The notes: a model not told the origin generated them from the letters alone. A stretch of 5,493 bases of DNA from Actinomycetes bacterium (GCA_023426375.1 JAFAAV010000062.1:1-5493); one strand, 5' to 3'. Shown: positions 1-5,493, counted from the first letter of the stretch. Numbers and translations: made by a program.

Positions 1-50
1 GCGGTCCTCGCCTCTTTTCGCGGGTCCGCGGCAACGAGTGTGTTGCTCAT
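1..50 (-). CDS. N-terminus of an unidentified protein (partial; continues beyond the left edge)
   Basis: An ATG at 50-48 on the minus strand opens a frame running off the window edge: MSNTLVAADPRKEART plus part of a further codon. Upstream is a good Shine-Dalgarno, AGAGGA at 64-59, eight bases before the ATG. The frame is open throughout and follows a long non-coding leader, as expected for the first gene of a transcript. Sixteen residues are too few to assign a family. The polar, charged start ending in KEAR resembles the cytoplasmic N-terminus of some major facilitator or MHS-type permeases, but that is only a guess. The leader contains a hairpin covering the Shine-Dalgarno and a palindromic operator-like site (separate entries), so this gene may be regulated independently of the upstream SDR/menD genes. 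Confidence 0.6.
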   Translation of the reverse strand, partial: MSNTLVAADPRKEART

Positions 51-60
51 AGTGGTGGTC

Positions 61-86
61 CTCTCGGATCAAGATCTTCCGGAGAG
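61..86 (-). promoter_or_regulatory. Leader hairpin that would cover the Shine-Dalgarno of the leftmost gene
   Basis: In the leftward transcript CUCUC (86-82) can pair with GAGAG (65-61), and GGA (80-78) with UCC (68-66), leaving one bulged C (81) and a nine-base loop. The right arm contains most of the AGAGGA Shine-Dalgarno (64-59) of the gene starting at 50, so folding would hide the ribosome site. The pairing is seen directly. A translational-control role is inferred. The DNA could also be an operator, since the centre contains the palindrome AAGATCTT at 71-78. Confidence 0.4.
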
Positions 87-145
87 CCCCTAGACCCCCG
101 GTGCGTTTCCGGATCGGTAGCGCATTAGACTCCCATCTTGAACGA

Positions 146-163
146 GTGTGAGTCATACCACAC
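146..163. promoter_or_regulatory. Operator-like palindrome, GntR/FadR-type in appearance
   Basis: Read on the minus strand the site is GTGTGGTATGACTCACAC. The arms GTGTG/CACAC are perfectly inverted around eight bases. The core TGGT-ATG-AC matches the TNGTNNNACNA pattern bound by FadR-subfamily GntR regulators at all but the last position. It lies about 100 bp upstream of the leftward start at 50, where an operator could sit. The palindrome is seen; the family assignment is a weak inference. Confidence 0.3.
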
Positions 164-170
164 GGGGAGA

Positions 171-335
171 ACCCCCAGGGTTTCGCCAGGGGGCCTTAAT
201 GCCGGTTAGGGATATGAGTTGGTCACAGTTTGTACCAATTGCTACCTAATACAGGCTCTAGTCATTGAAATGTGGGCGCACCTAAACCAGTCAACACACA
301 GAAACCGGCTCAAGTACGCCCACAACCCAGGGGGT
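171..335. repeat. Segment bounded by 12-bp imperfect inverted repeats
   Basis: ACCCCCAGGGTT at 171-182 is inverted as AACCCAGGGGGT at 324-335, matching at 11 of 12 positions. The repeats enclose 165 bp of lower-GC non-coding DNA just after the SDR stop. No clear target-site duplication flanks it (left GAGA, right CAGAA), so calling it a miniature transposable element is not justified. It may simply be the outer stem of a folded 3' region. Confidence 0.35.
172..193 (-). terminator. GC-rich hairpin, possible terminator after the SDR gene
   Basis: CCCCCAGG (172-179) and CCAGGGGG (186-193) form a seven-pair stem with one A-A mismatch and the six-base loop GTTTCG. It lies about 150 bp past the SDR stop and about 120 bp before the next start. 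No T-run follows on the minus strand, so it is not a classical intrinsic terminator, although actinobacterial terminators often lack one. A second copy of CCAGGGGG at 327-334 competes for the same partner (see findings). It could be an attenuator element instead. Confidence 0.35.
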
Positions 336-344
336 CAGAAATGC

Positions 345-1085
345 CTAGCGCATCCCCGAGGGTCGCACCGTGATGACCTCCACCTGCGAGGTGCGTTCCG
401 CATCTACGGCCACGCGCACGGCAGCTGCGATCTGAGCCGGCTGAATCCACTCTTCGGCGCGGTACTCCCTGCCCAGATAGTCGTGCAGTTCCTGCTGCAT
501 ATCCGTGGCCACGCGGCCGGGGTGCACCGAGGACACCCGCACACCGTTCTCGCGTTCCTCCTCGCGCAGCGCGTCCGTGAACGCACGCAAGGCGAATTTG
601 GTGCCCGAATACAACGACGACGCCGGGCCCGCCGTGAAGCCCGAGCCCGAGTTGATCGCCACGACGTCCCCGCCCGCAGCGCGCAACTGCGGCAGTACGA
701 GCCTGGTCAGTTGGGCCACGGAGAACACGTTGACCTCGAAGATCTCCCGCCACTGCTCACGGGTTGCCTCCTCGACGCGGGCCATGGGCGCGATGCCAGC
801 AGAGTGCACCACCGCGTTCAAACCCGGGAACTCTTCGGCCAGGGGCGTCCAGGCTGCTTCAACGGCGGCGTCGTCAGTGAGCTCGGCAACGAACGGGCGA
901 GTGCCCGGGCCAAGGCCTTCGAGTTCTGAGCGCACTCGCTCGACGTCCTCGGATGTACGCCCGCCCACGAACACCACGTGGTCCCGCGCGAGGTCCTCAG
1001 CCACGGCCCGGCCAATGCCCCGGGTGGCCCCGGTGACCAGTGCTGTACGTGGCGAATTGCTGGAGGCATTCTGCTGTTCAGTCAT
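345..1085 (-). CDS. Classical short-chain dehydrogenase/reductase (SDR), substrate unknown
   Basis: This 246-residue Rossmann-fold oxidoreductase is a normal length for a classical SDR and probably acts in the cytosol. The cofactor motif TGATRGIG is at residues 18-25 and HSAG, a variant of NNAG, at 94-97. The catalytic set is Asn119, Ser146, Tyr159 and Lys163 (YSGTK), followed by HPGRVATDM at 188-196. Arg22 in the glycine motif and Arg43 after the second strand favour NADPH over NADH; this is inferred from family rules. There is no signal peptide or membrane segment. The ATG at 1085 is the first possible start because a TAG lies in frame just upstream. Its Shine-Dalgarno is weak, which fits translation on a shared menD transcript 54 bp away. 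The substrate cannot be read from sequence, and a role in quinone metabolism is suggested only by position. Confidence 0.9.
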   Translation of the reverse strand: MTEQQNASSNSPRTALVTGATRGIGRAVAEDLARDHVVFVGGRTSEDVERVRSELEGLGPGTRPFVAELTDDAAVEAAWTPLAEEFPGLNAVVHSAGIAPMARVEEATREQWREIFEVNVFSVAQLTRLVLPQLRAAGGDVVAINSGSGFTAGPASSLYSGTKFALRAFTDALREEERENGVRVSSVHPGRVATDMQQELHDYLGREYRAEEWIQPAQIAAAVRVAVDAERTSQVEVITVRPSGMR

Positions 1086-1139
1086 GCACCCATGCTAGCC
1101 AGGGGCGCTCGGCGGCAGCTGGGCACGCGAGCCTGAGAA

Positions 1140-2999
1140 TCAGCCCCCGGCGGGATGCTTGGCCAAGTACTCCCGTGCCGCATCCTGGGCCGCCCCGCGA
1201 ATGGCCTTGTGGAATTCGCGCAGACCGGCACGGTCGATGGGAATCTCAATCACGCGGCGTCCACGCAGTGGCGCGGCGAACAGAGCCGCCAGCTCAATGG
1301 CGGTGTTCGCCTCGCTGTACTCCACACCGTAGGCGCCACACAGGTCCGGAAGGGATACCGAGTGGGGGGTTCCGAAGAACCGTTCCACGGTGCTGGTGTA
1401 GCGCTCATCTTCCGCGACGGCACCGTGTTCGAGCTTGCCGAAGATCCCGCCGCCCTTGTCGTTGAGCACCACGAACTGGACGTCCGGGATTTCTTCGCCC
1501 TCACCCACGAGCAGCGCTCCGGCATCGTGCAGGAGTGTGAGGTCACCCAGGAACACGCGCACCGGGCGGCCCGTTCCCAGCGCGACACCGTGAGCCGTGG
1601 CCACCGTTCCGTCAATGCCAGAAACACCGCGGTTGGCTACTACGGCGACTGGGTCATCCGGCCAGGCCACGAGATCGAGATCGCGAATCGGATTGGACGA
1701 GCCTGCCACCAGCACGGCGCCATCGGCCGCGCAGGCATCCCACACGGCGTGAGCCACGTGCGGTCCGGTCAGGATGGGCGTGGAATTCGCCTGGGTCTTG
1801 AGAGCATCGCAGGCAGCGATTCCGGTGGCCTCCCACAGCTCGAACCAGCCGTCGCGCACGGGGCCGAGCAACTCCAAGGCTTCCTGGAACGATTCAACGA
1901 CTTCTTCGTCGCGGCGGCCCTCCTCGAACCACGGCACCGGTCCCGGCCGCACTGCCAATACCCGGACGTCCTCGCGCTGCAACAGGGCGGCGACCTGCCT
2001 GGACAGTGTGGGACGCCCGACGAGCACCACGGTGTCCACGTAGTCGACGATGTCCAGTTCCAGGACGTTTTGGTACGAATGCACCGCTGACTTACCGAAA
2101 CGCGCGTTGGAAGACGGCTCTGCCATCAGCGGCAGACCGGCTTCCTCAGCGAATCGTGCTGCGGCGGGGCCGGCGCCGTCGCCGGCCATGACCACGGCTC
2201 GCGCGCCGTCCGGAGTGGTGGGGCGTTTACCGGGGTTCTCCCCCAGCGGGGCCGGGATGCTCCCCCCGTGGACGTCGTGAATGCGGAAATTTCGGCCGAT
2301 ATCCCGCGGGAGACCGCTGGTATCGGTCTCGAGGCTGTCGGTCACCAGGGCTTCATCGAACACGGCCCAGGGATGCGCGATGCGACCGGGGCGATTCTCC
2401 GCCAGTTCCGCAGCGAGATCCTCGGCCCACTTCTTGAGGAACACATGATCCTCTTCCGCCCACGGGTACAAGGGATCCCGCAGCGCGAGATTCAGGTGCA
2501 CCGGCCCCGGCGCGGTGGTGGTGTCTCCTCCGGCGGCGGCGAGCGCGCGGTCCAGGGTCTCCGCGGCAGCCTCCTGATCGTCCGGAACGATATCCACCTG
2601 GGCGCGCACGAAAGACTCGAACACTCCGGGCTGGTGAGTGGTCTGGTTGGCACCGGTTCCGCGCAGTTCCGGTGGCCGGTCAGCCGTCAGCGCTACGAGC
2701 GGAATCCCGGAGTGGGAAGCCTCCATGACGGCCGGCAGCAAGTTACCGACCGCGGTGCCACTGGTGGTCAGAACGGCGGAGGGGCGCCCCGTGGCGCGGG
2801 AAATCCCCAGCGCTGTGAAGGCTGCAACGCGCTCGTCGATGCGGACGTGCACCTTCAACGCCCCGCTGGCCTCGGCCGCCGCCGCAGCATACGCCACGGG
2901 TGCGGATCGAGATCCCGGCGCGACCACCATCTGCTCCATACCCGCGCGAGCAAGGGCACTCAGTGCGGTGGTGGCGGTCAGCAGGCTTGGTGTGATCAT
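1140..2999 (-). CDS. menD: MenD, SEPHCHC synthase (2-succinyl-5-enolpyruvyl-6-hydroxy-3-cyclohexene-1-carboxylate synthase)
   Basis: MenD is a thiamine-diphosphate, Mg-dependent cytosolic enzyme that joins 2-oxoglutarate (with loss of CO2) to isochorismate, the first committed step to menaquinone. Counting from the ATG at 2999 (619 aa), visible family motifs are PGSRSAP at 28-34, RIDER at 53-57 with Glu56 as the expected ThDP-activating glutamate, TSGTAVGN at 79-86, GTGANQTT at 114-121, NRGVSGIDG at 456-464, and the metal/ThDP motif from GD (485-486) to NDKGGGIF (513-520). Asp486 and Asn513 have the 27-residue spacing known for MenD. The protein is somewhat longer than the usual 550-580 residues, mostly in the middle domain. 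A GTG at 3029 would add ten residues (MSAGLTRVGC). I prefer the ATG because MenD homologues begin shortly before this helix and a -10-like box sits just upstream of it. No other men gene is visible. Confidence 0.95.
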   Translation of the reverse strand: MITPSLLTATTALSALARAGMEQMVVAPGSRSAPVAYAAAAAEASGALKVHVRIDERVAAFTALGISRATGRPSAVLTTSGTAVGNLLPAVMEASHSGIPLVALTADRPPELRGTGANQTTHQPGVFESFVRAQVDIVPDDQEAAAETLDRALAAAGGDTTTAPGPVHLNLALRDPLYPWAEEDHVFLKKWAEDLAAELAENRPGRIAHPWAVFDEALVTDSLETDTSGLPRDIGRNFRIHDVHGGSIPAPLGENPGKRPTTPDGARAVVMAGDGAGPAAARFAEEAGLPLMAEPSSNARFGKSAVHSYQNVLELDIVDYVDTVVLVGRPTLSRQVAALLQREDVRVLAVRPGPVPWFEEGRRDEEVVESFQEALELLGPVRDGWFELWEATGIAACDALKTQANSTPILTGPHVAHAVWDACAADGAVLVAGSSNPIRDLDLVAWPDDPVAVVANRGVSGIDGTVATAHGVALGTGRPVRVFLGDLTLLHDAGALLVGEGEEIPDVQFVVLNDKGGGIFGKLEHGAVAEDERYTSTVERFFGTPHSVSLPDLCGAYGVEYSEANTAIELAALFAAPLRGRRVIEIPIDRAGLREFHKAIRGAAQDAAREYLAKHPAGG

Positions 3000-3006
3000 G
3001 CAGCCC

Positions 3007-3012
3007 ACTCTA
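3007..3012 (-). promoter_or_regulatory. Possible -10 box for menD (leaderless transcript?)
   Basis: TAGAGT (3012-3007, minus strand) matches the actinobacterial TANNNT -10 pattern and ends seven bases before the A of the menD ATG at 2999. That is the spacing expected if transcription starts on the start codon itself. No convincing -35 lies 16-18 bp upstream. Actinobacteria commonly use leaderless mRNAs, and menD lacks a strong Shine-Dalgarno. This is pattern-based inference only. Confidence 0.3.
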
Positions 3013-3043
3013 GTAAGCCCCGCGGACACTCATAGCCGAAGTT

Positions 3044-3079
3044 GTCACGCGGCGCCATGTAGCGACGTCACGCACGTGA
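3044..3079. promoter_or_regulatory. Repeated GTCACGC motifs and TCACG-CA-CGTGA palindrome upstream of menD
   Basis: GTCACGC occurs at 3044-3050 and again at 3067-3073, 23 bp apart (about two helical turns). The second copy is part of the inverted repeat TCACG (3068-3072), CA, CGTGA (3075-3079). The motifs lie between the cysN terminator and menD, where a regulator of menD could bind. No known regulator is recognised. Confidence 0.25.
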
Positions 3080-3087
3080 TGGAACCA

Positions 3088-3116
3088 GGCGGCGTCGTCC
3101 GCTCTACGACGCCGCC
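3088..3116 (-). terminator. Transcription terminator of the cysHDN operon
   Basis: GGCGGCGTCGT (3088-3098) and ACGACGCCGCC (3106-3116) are perfectly complementary, giving an 11-bp stem with a seven-base loop. It begins nine bases past the cysN stop on the minus strand. Only a short TGGTT follows, so it lacks a long U-tract, as many high-GC terminators do. Its placement between two differently functioning genes read in the same direction supports a terminator role. Confidence 0.75.
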
Positions 3117-3125
3117 GCGCTCACC

Positions 3126-4463
3126 TCAGATGCGCCAGTCCCCGTGCTCCGCCTTGAGACTTCCCAGCACACCGGGTGTTTCGATGCTGTCGTCCTGGAT
3201 CATTCCCGCGGCCTGCGTGCGGCCGGTTTGCGGGTCGATCAACAGGAACGACCCCAGGGCGTGGGACTGCGTGTACCCGGCGCCGAAGACCGGTTCGGCC
3301 ACGCGCACCGTGATCCGGCCGATGTCGTTGAGCCCCAACGAATCCACGGACTCCGCGCTGAGAGTGTCCAAGTTCAGGCGACCGTCGATGGAGCCTACGA
3401 TCCCGCGAACCACCCGCGTGGTGTGCTTGAGCAGCACGCGCTGCCCCTCGTGCAGCGGCTTCTCGTCGAGCCAGCAGACCACCGCCTCCACGGACTGGCT
3501 GGGTTCGGCACCCGTGTCCACTCCGGCGATGAGATCACCGCGGGTGATGTCGATCTGATCGGCCAGTCGCAGGGTCACGGACTGACCTGCCACGGCAACG
3601 TCCAACGGCTGACCCGCCAGGTCGATGGCCTCGACCGTGGTCTGTCGACCGGCCGGTTGCACCGTGACCGTGTCGCCCACGCGCACGGTTCCGGAGGCGA
3701 TCTGACCCGCGTAACCGCGGTAGTCCACCAAGGCCGGGTCCACCGCAGCGGACTGCGGGCGCAGCACCGTCTGCACGGGGAACGCGAACCGCTCCGACTG
3801 GGTGAGTTCGGCCGAATCCGGGAGGGTCTCGAGCCATTCGAGCAGGCTGGGGCCCTCGTACCACGGGGTGTTGGGCGACTTCTCCGCCACGTTGTCCCCG
3901 CGCAGCGCGGAGATCGGGATGGTCTGCAGCGCCAGTACGCCCAGCTGATCGGCCAGCTCGTGCAGGTCAGTGTTCAACTGCGCGAACCGTTGCTCGGCAT
4001 CCGGCACCAGGTCGATCTTGTTGAGGGCCACGATCAAATGGGGTACACCCAACAACGCGGCCACCGCCAGGTGGCGGCGGGTCTGCTCCACGATCCCGTG
4101 CTCCACATCCACCAGGATGATCAGCGCATCCGCAGTGGACGCGCCCGTCACGGTGTTGCGGGTGTACTGCACGTGTCCCGGGCAGTCGGCCAGGATGAAG
4201 TTGCGCGCGGGCGTGGCGAAGTAGCGGTAGGCGACGTCGATCGTGATGCCCTGCTCGCGTTCGGCGCGCAGACCGTCGGTCAGCAACGCCAGGTCCGCGG
4301 AGTCCAGACCGCGCGCCTGGCTGACCCGCTCGATGGCTTCGAGCTGGTCGACCAGGATGTTCTTGGTGTCGTGGAGCAAGCGCCCCACCAGGGTGGACTT
4401 GCCGTCGTCCACGCTGCCCGCCGTGGCAATGCGCAGCAGGCTTCCTTGGGTGTCAACGCTCAT
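3126..4463 (-). CDS. cysN: CysN, GTPase subunit of sulfate adenylyltransferase (ATP sulfurylase)
   Basis: CysN hydrolyses GTP to drive CysD-catalysed adenylation of sulfate to APS in the cytosol. The 445-residue protein has EF-Tu-like architecture. The GTPase domain carries P-loop GSVDDGKS at 16-23, switch I EREQGITID at 68-76, DCPGH at 93-97, NKID at 148-151 and SAL at 185-187. Two beta-barrel domains follow, ending near GSFLLIDPQTGRTQAAGMI. The protein stops there, so no CysC-type APS kinase is fused, unlike mycobacterial CysNC. The ATG at 4463 follows the cysD stop after one base and has GAGAGGG at 4481-4475 as its ribosome site. The frame stays open upstream to 4610, but that extension overlaps cysD and matches nothing in the family. 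It is the last gene of the operon, followed by a strong hairpin. Confidence 0.96.
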   Translation of the reverse strand: MSVDTQGSLLRIATAGSVDDGKSTLVGRLLHDTKNILVDQLEAIERVSQARGLDSADLALLTDGLRAEREQGITIDVAYRYFATPARNFILADCPGHVQYTRNTVTGASTADALIILVDVEHGIVEQTRRHLAVAALLGVPHLIVALNKIDLVPDAEQRFAQLNTDLHELADQLGVLALQTIPISALRGDNVAEKSPNTPWYEGPSLLEWLETLPDSAELTQSERFAFPVQTVLRPQSAAVDPALVDYRGYAGQIASGTVRVGDTVTVQPAGRQTTVEAIDLAGQPLDVAVAGQSVTLRLADQIDITRGDLIAGVDTGAEPSQSVEAVVCWLDEKPLHEGQRVLLKHTTRVVRGIVGSIDGRLNLDTLSAESVDSLGLNDIGRITVRVAEPVFGAGYTQSHALGSFLLIDPQTGRTQAAGMIQDDSIETPGVLGSLKAEHGDWRI

Positions 4464-4464
4464 T

Positions 4465-5403
4465 TTAGAAATAGCCCTCTCGCTTGCGGTCTTCCATGGC
4501 GGCTTCCGACATACGGTCATCCGCTCGCGTGGCTCCGCGTTCGGTGAGTGTGCTGGTGGCAACCTCGGCCAGGACGTCCTGGGCGTTGGCGGCCGGTGAT
4601 TCCACGGCACCGGTGCAGCTCATATCTCCCACGGTCCGGTAGCGGACGGTGCGGCGTTCGATGTCCTCGCCGTCGCGCGGGGTCACGTACTCCCCCACGG
4701 CCAGCAGCATGCCGTCGCGCAGGATCACGTCCCGCTCGTGCGCGTAGTACAGCGGCGGGAGCTCGATGTTCTCCGCGGCGATGTAGCGCCAGATGTCCAG
4801 CTCGGTCCAGTTGGACAGCGGGAACACGCGCACATGCTCTCCCGGGCGGTGACGCGTGTTGTACAGGCTCCACAGCTCGGGGCGCTGATCGCGCGGATTC
4901 CACTGGCCGAATTCGTCGCGCAGGCTGATGATGCGTTCCTTGGCGCGTGCCTTCTCCTCGTCACGGCGAGCGCCACCGTAGACGACGTCGTGGCGGCCGT
5001 CCGTGATCGCGTCCAGCAGGGGCACCGTCTGCAACGGGTTGCGGGTGCCGTCCGGGCGTTCGCTGAGCCGACCGTCGTCGATGTAGTCCTGCACGCTGGC
5101 AACTTCCAGGCGCACCTTGAGTCGCTCGGCGGTGCGGTCACGGAACTCCAGGACTTCCGGGAAGTTGTGCCCGGTATCCACGTGCAGCACAGGGAACGGA
5201 ATGGGGCACGGCCAGAAGGCTTTGGCGGCCAGGTGCAGCATGACCACGGAGTCCTTGCCGCCGCTGAACAGCAGGACGGGGCGCTCGCCCTCGGACGCGG
5301 TTTCGCGGAAGATGTGCATCGACTCGGCTTCCAGCCGCTGCAGCTGGGTCAGTGCGCTCGAGTTCACGGTCGAAGCAACAGTAGAAGTGGTTGTGGTGGT
5401 CAT
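4465..5403 (-). CDS. cysD: CysD, catalytic subunit of sulfate adenylyltransferase (ATP sulfurylase)
   Basis: CysD adenylates sulfate with ATP to form APS and pyrophosphate, in complex with the GTPase CysN. The 312-residue product has the PP-loop ATP pyrophosphatase signature SGGKDS at 47-52, HVDTGHNFPE at 74-83, and the CysD-typical segments YGGARRDEEKARAKER, FGQWNPRDQRPELW and FPLSNWTELDIWRYI. It ends in the conserved REGYF. Length is close to the usual 300; the extra residues are a Thr/Ser-rich N-terminal tail (MTTTTTSTVAST) that is probably disordered. The ATG at 5403 forms an ATGA overlap with the cysH stop, which supports it over the in-frame ATG at 5418 that would add MRDSR. Its Shine-Dalgarno (GCGGGA) is modest, so translation probably depends on cysH. 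Confidence 0.96.
   Translation of the reverse strand: MTTTTTSTVASTVNSSALTQLQRLEAESMHIFRETASEGERPVLLFSGGKDSVVMLHLAAKAFWPCPIPFPVLHVDTGHNFPEVLEFRDRTAERLKVRLEVASVQDYIDDGRLSERPDGTRNPLQTVPLLDAITDGRHDVVYGGARRDEEKARAKERIISLRDEFGQWNPRDQRPELWSLYNTRHRPGEHVRVFPLSNWTELDIWRYIAAENIELPPLYYAHERDVILRDGMLLAVGEYVTPRDGEDIERRTVRYRTVGDMSCTGAVESPAANAQDVLAEVATSTLTERGATRADDRMSEAAMEDRKREGYF
4475..4481 (-). promoter_or_regulatory. Ribosome binding site of cysN, inside the cysD coding end
   Basis: GAGAGGG (4481-4475) lies eleven bases before the ATG at 4463, within the last codons of cysD. It settles the start of cysN at 4463 rather than an upstream in-frame ATG, and supports coupled translation of the two subunits. Confidence 0.6.
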
Positions 5404-5493
5404 ACGTGAATCCCGCATTCTGTCTTGCCCAGCCCGGACCAGCGACCAGCGCGCGGATCCTCACCGGGGGCAACTTTTCGTGTGCACGGAGCG
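5400..5493 (-). CDS. cysH: CysH, APS/PAPS reductase, C-terminal 30 residues (partial; begins beyond the right edge)
   Basis: The minus-strand frame from 5492 down to a TGA at 5402-5400 encodes APCTRKVAPGEDPRAGRW followed by SGLGKTECGIHV. KTECGIH is the hallmark CysH C-terminus, with the catalytic cysteine that carries the sulfite intermediate. The cysteine in APCT fits the second pair of [4Fe-4S] ligands of the bacterial assimilatory APS-reductase type, but the other iron-sulfur cysteines lie outside the window. CysH reduces APS (or PAPS) to sulfite with thioredoxin electrons. The TGA overlaps the cysD ATG by four bases. The piece contains no start codon and is short, so it is easily missed. 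APS specificity is inferred from this cysteine and the lack of cysC nearby. Confidence 0.9.
   Translation of the reverse strand, partial: APCTRKVAPGEDPRAGRWSGLGKTECGIHV

Larger units (their letters stand above)
51..344. other. 294-bp non-coding region between the SDR gene and the leftmost gene
   Basis: I find no credible gene on either strand here. The longest open frames are antisense continuations from the SDR gene. Bases 201-344 are about 50% G+C, well below the neighbouring genes. The stretch holds the 3' flank of the SDR gene and the leader of the gene starting at 50. It contains several base-paired elements: a hairpin at 172-193, a hairpin at 217-240 (AGTTGGT with ACCAATT, with an inner ACA/TGT), a long-range pair 271-278 with 317-324 (TGTGGGCG/CGCCCACA), and another 201-207 with 303-309 (GCCGGTT/AACCGGC). 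A possible -35 TTGACT is read leftward at 294-289, but no convincing -10 lies at the right spacing. Confidence 0.6.

Noticed and set aside
110..140. tRNA-like stretch containing GGTAGCGC on the plus strand
   Set aside because: Only a D-arm-like octamer is present. No anticodon stem pairs and there is no T-arm or acceptor stem.
171..335. Miniature transposable element (MITE)
   Set aside because: Inverted ends exist, but no target-site duplication is visible and copy number cannot be tested here. Kept only as a repeat/structure finding.
1086..1139. Terminator between menD and the SDR gene
   Set aside because: Only imperfect, GC-driven pairing is visible in the 54-bp gap and no T-run follows, so cotranscription is more likely.
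1155..2090. Plus-strand open frames opposite menD and the SDR gene (for example 1155-2090, 219-929, 505-1098)
   Set aside because: They lie antisense to genes with clear catalytic motifs, have no convincing ribosome sites and show no family features.
3144..4547. Long open frame on the plus strand opposite cysN (467 codons)
   Set aside because: It is an antisense shadow of cysN produced by GC-rich codon structure. The translation is rich in Arg, Gly, His and Gln with no recognisable domain.
4464..4610. In-frame N-terminal extension of CysN back to an ATG at 4610
   Set aside because: It would overlap cysD by almost 150 bp, reads as low-complexity Pro/Arg-rich sequence unlike any CysN, and is replaced by a well-placed ATG with a ribosome site at 4463.
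4738..5409. Plus-strand open frame opposite cysD
   Set aside because: It is an antisense shadow of cysD with no motif of its own.
5404..5418. Longer cysD starting at the ATG at 5418
   Set aside because: The ATG at 5403 forms an ATGA overlap with the cysH stop, a standard coupled start, and the extra MRDSR has no support.

Overview
The window looks like the chromosome of a high-GC Gram-positive bacterium. The genes appear roughly two-thirds G+C, with G/C-rich third codon positions. The MenD and CysHDN proteins resemble those of Micrococcales, probably Micrococcaceae (Arthrobacter/Kocuria type). That placement rests on remembered family similarity, not a search. Every supported gene lies on the minus strand, so transcription runs from right to left.

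Right part (about 3126-5493): an assimilatory sulfate operon, read cysH -> cysD -> cysN. Only the last 30 codons of cysH (APS/PAPS reductase) are present. Its stop overlaps the cysD start by 4 nt (ATGA), and cysD and cysN are separated by one base, so translation is probably coupled. CysD and CysN form ATP sulfurylase (sulfate + ATP -> APS), which CysH then reduces to sulfite. CysN ends after its third EF-Tu-like domain and carries no APS-kinase (CysC) part. A perfect 11-bp hairpin 9 nt after the cysN stop probably ends this transcript.

Middle (1140-3125): a short intergenic segment with a promoter-like -10 box and repeated GTCACGC motifs, then menD. MenD is a ThDP enzyme that commits isochorismate to menaquinone synthesis. 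Fifty-four bases further on is a classical short-chain dehydrogenase/reductase (345-1085) of unknown substrate, probably cotranscribed with menD.

Left part (1-344): the first 16 codons of another leftward gene (start at 50), preceded by a 294-bp non-coding stretch. The part nearest the SDR gene is only about 50% G+C. This stretch holds a hairpin that would cover the Shine-Dalgarno sequence of the leftmost gene, an 18-bp GntR/FadR-like palindrome, and a pair of mutually exclusive CCCCCTGG/CCAGGGGG pairings inside a 165-bp segment bounded by 12-bp imperfect inverted repeats.

Overall this is primary metabolism (sulfur assimilation and quinone synthesis). I found no CRISPR array, RNA gene, phage, insertion sequence or novel enzymatic system. 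The only parts that known families do not explain are the non-coding regions at 51-344 and 3000-3125.
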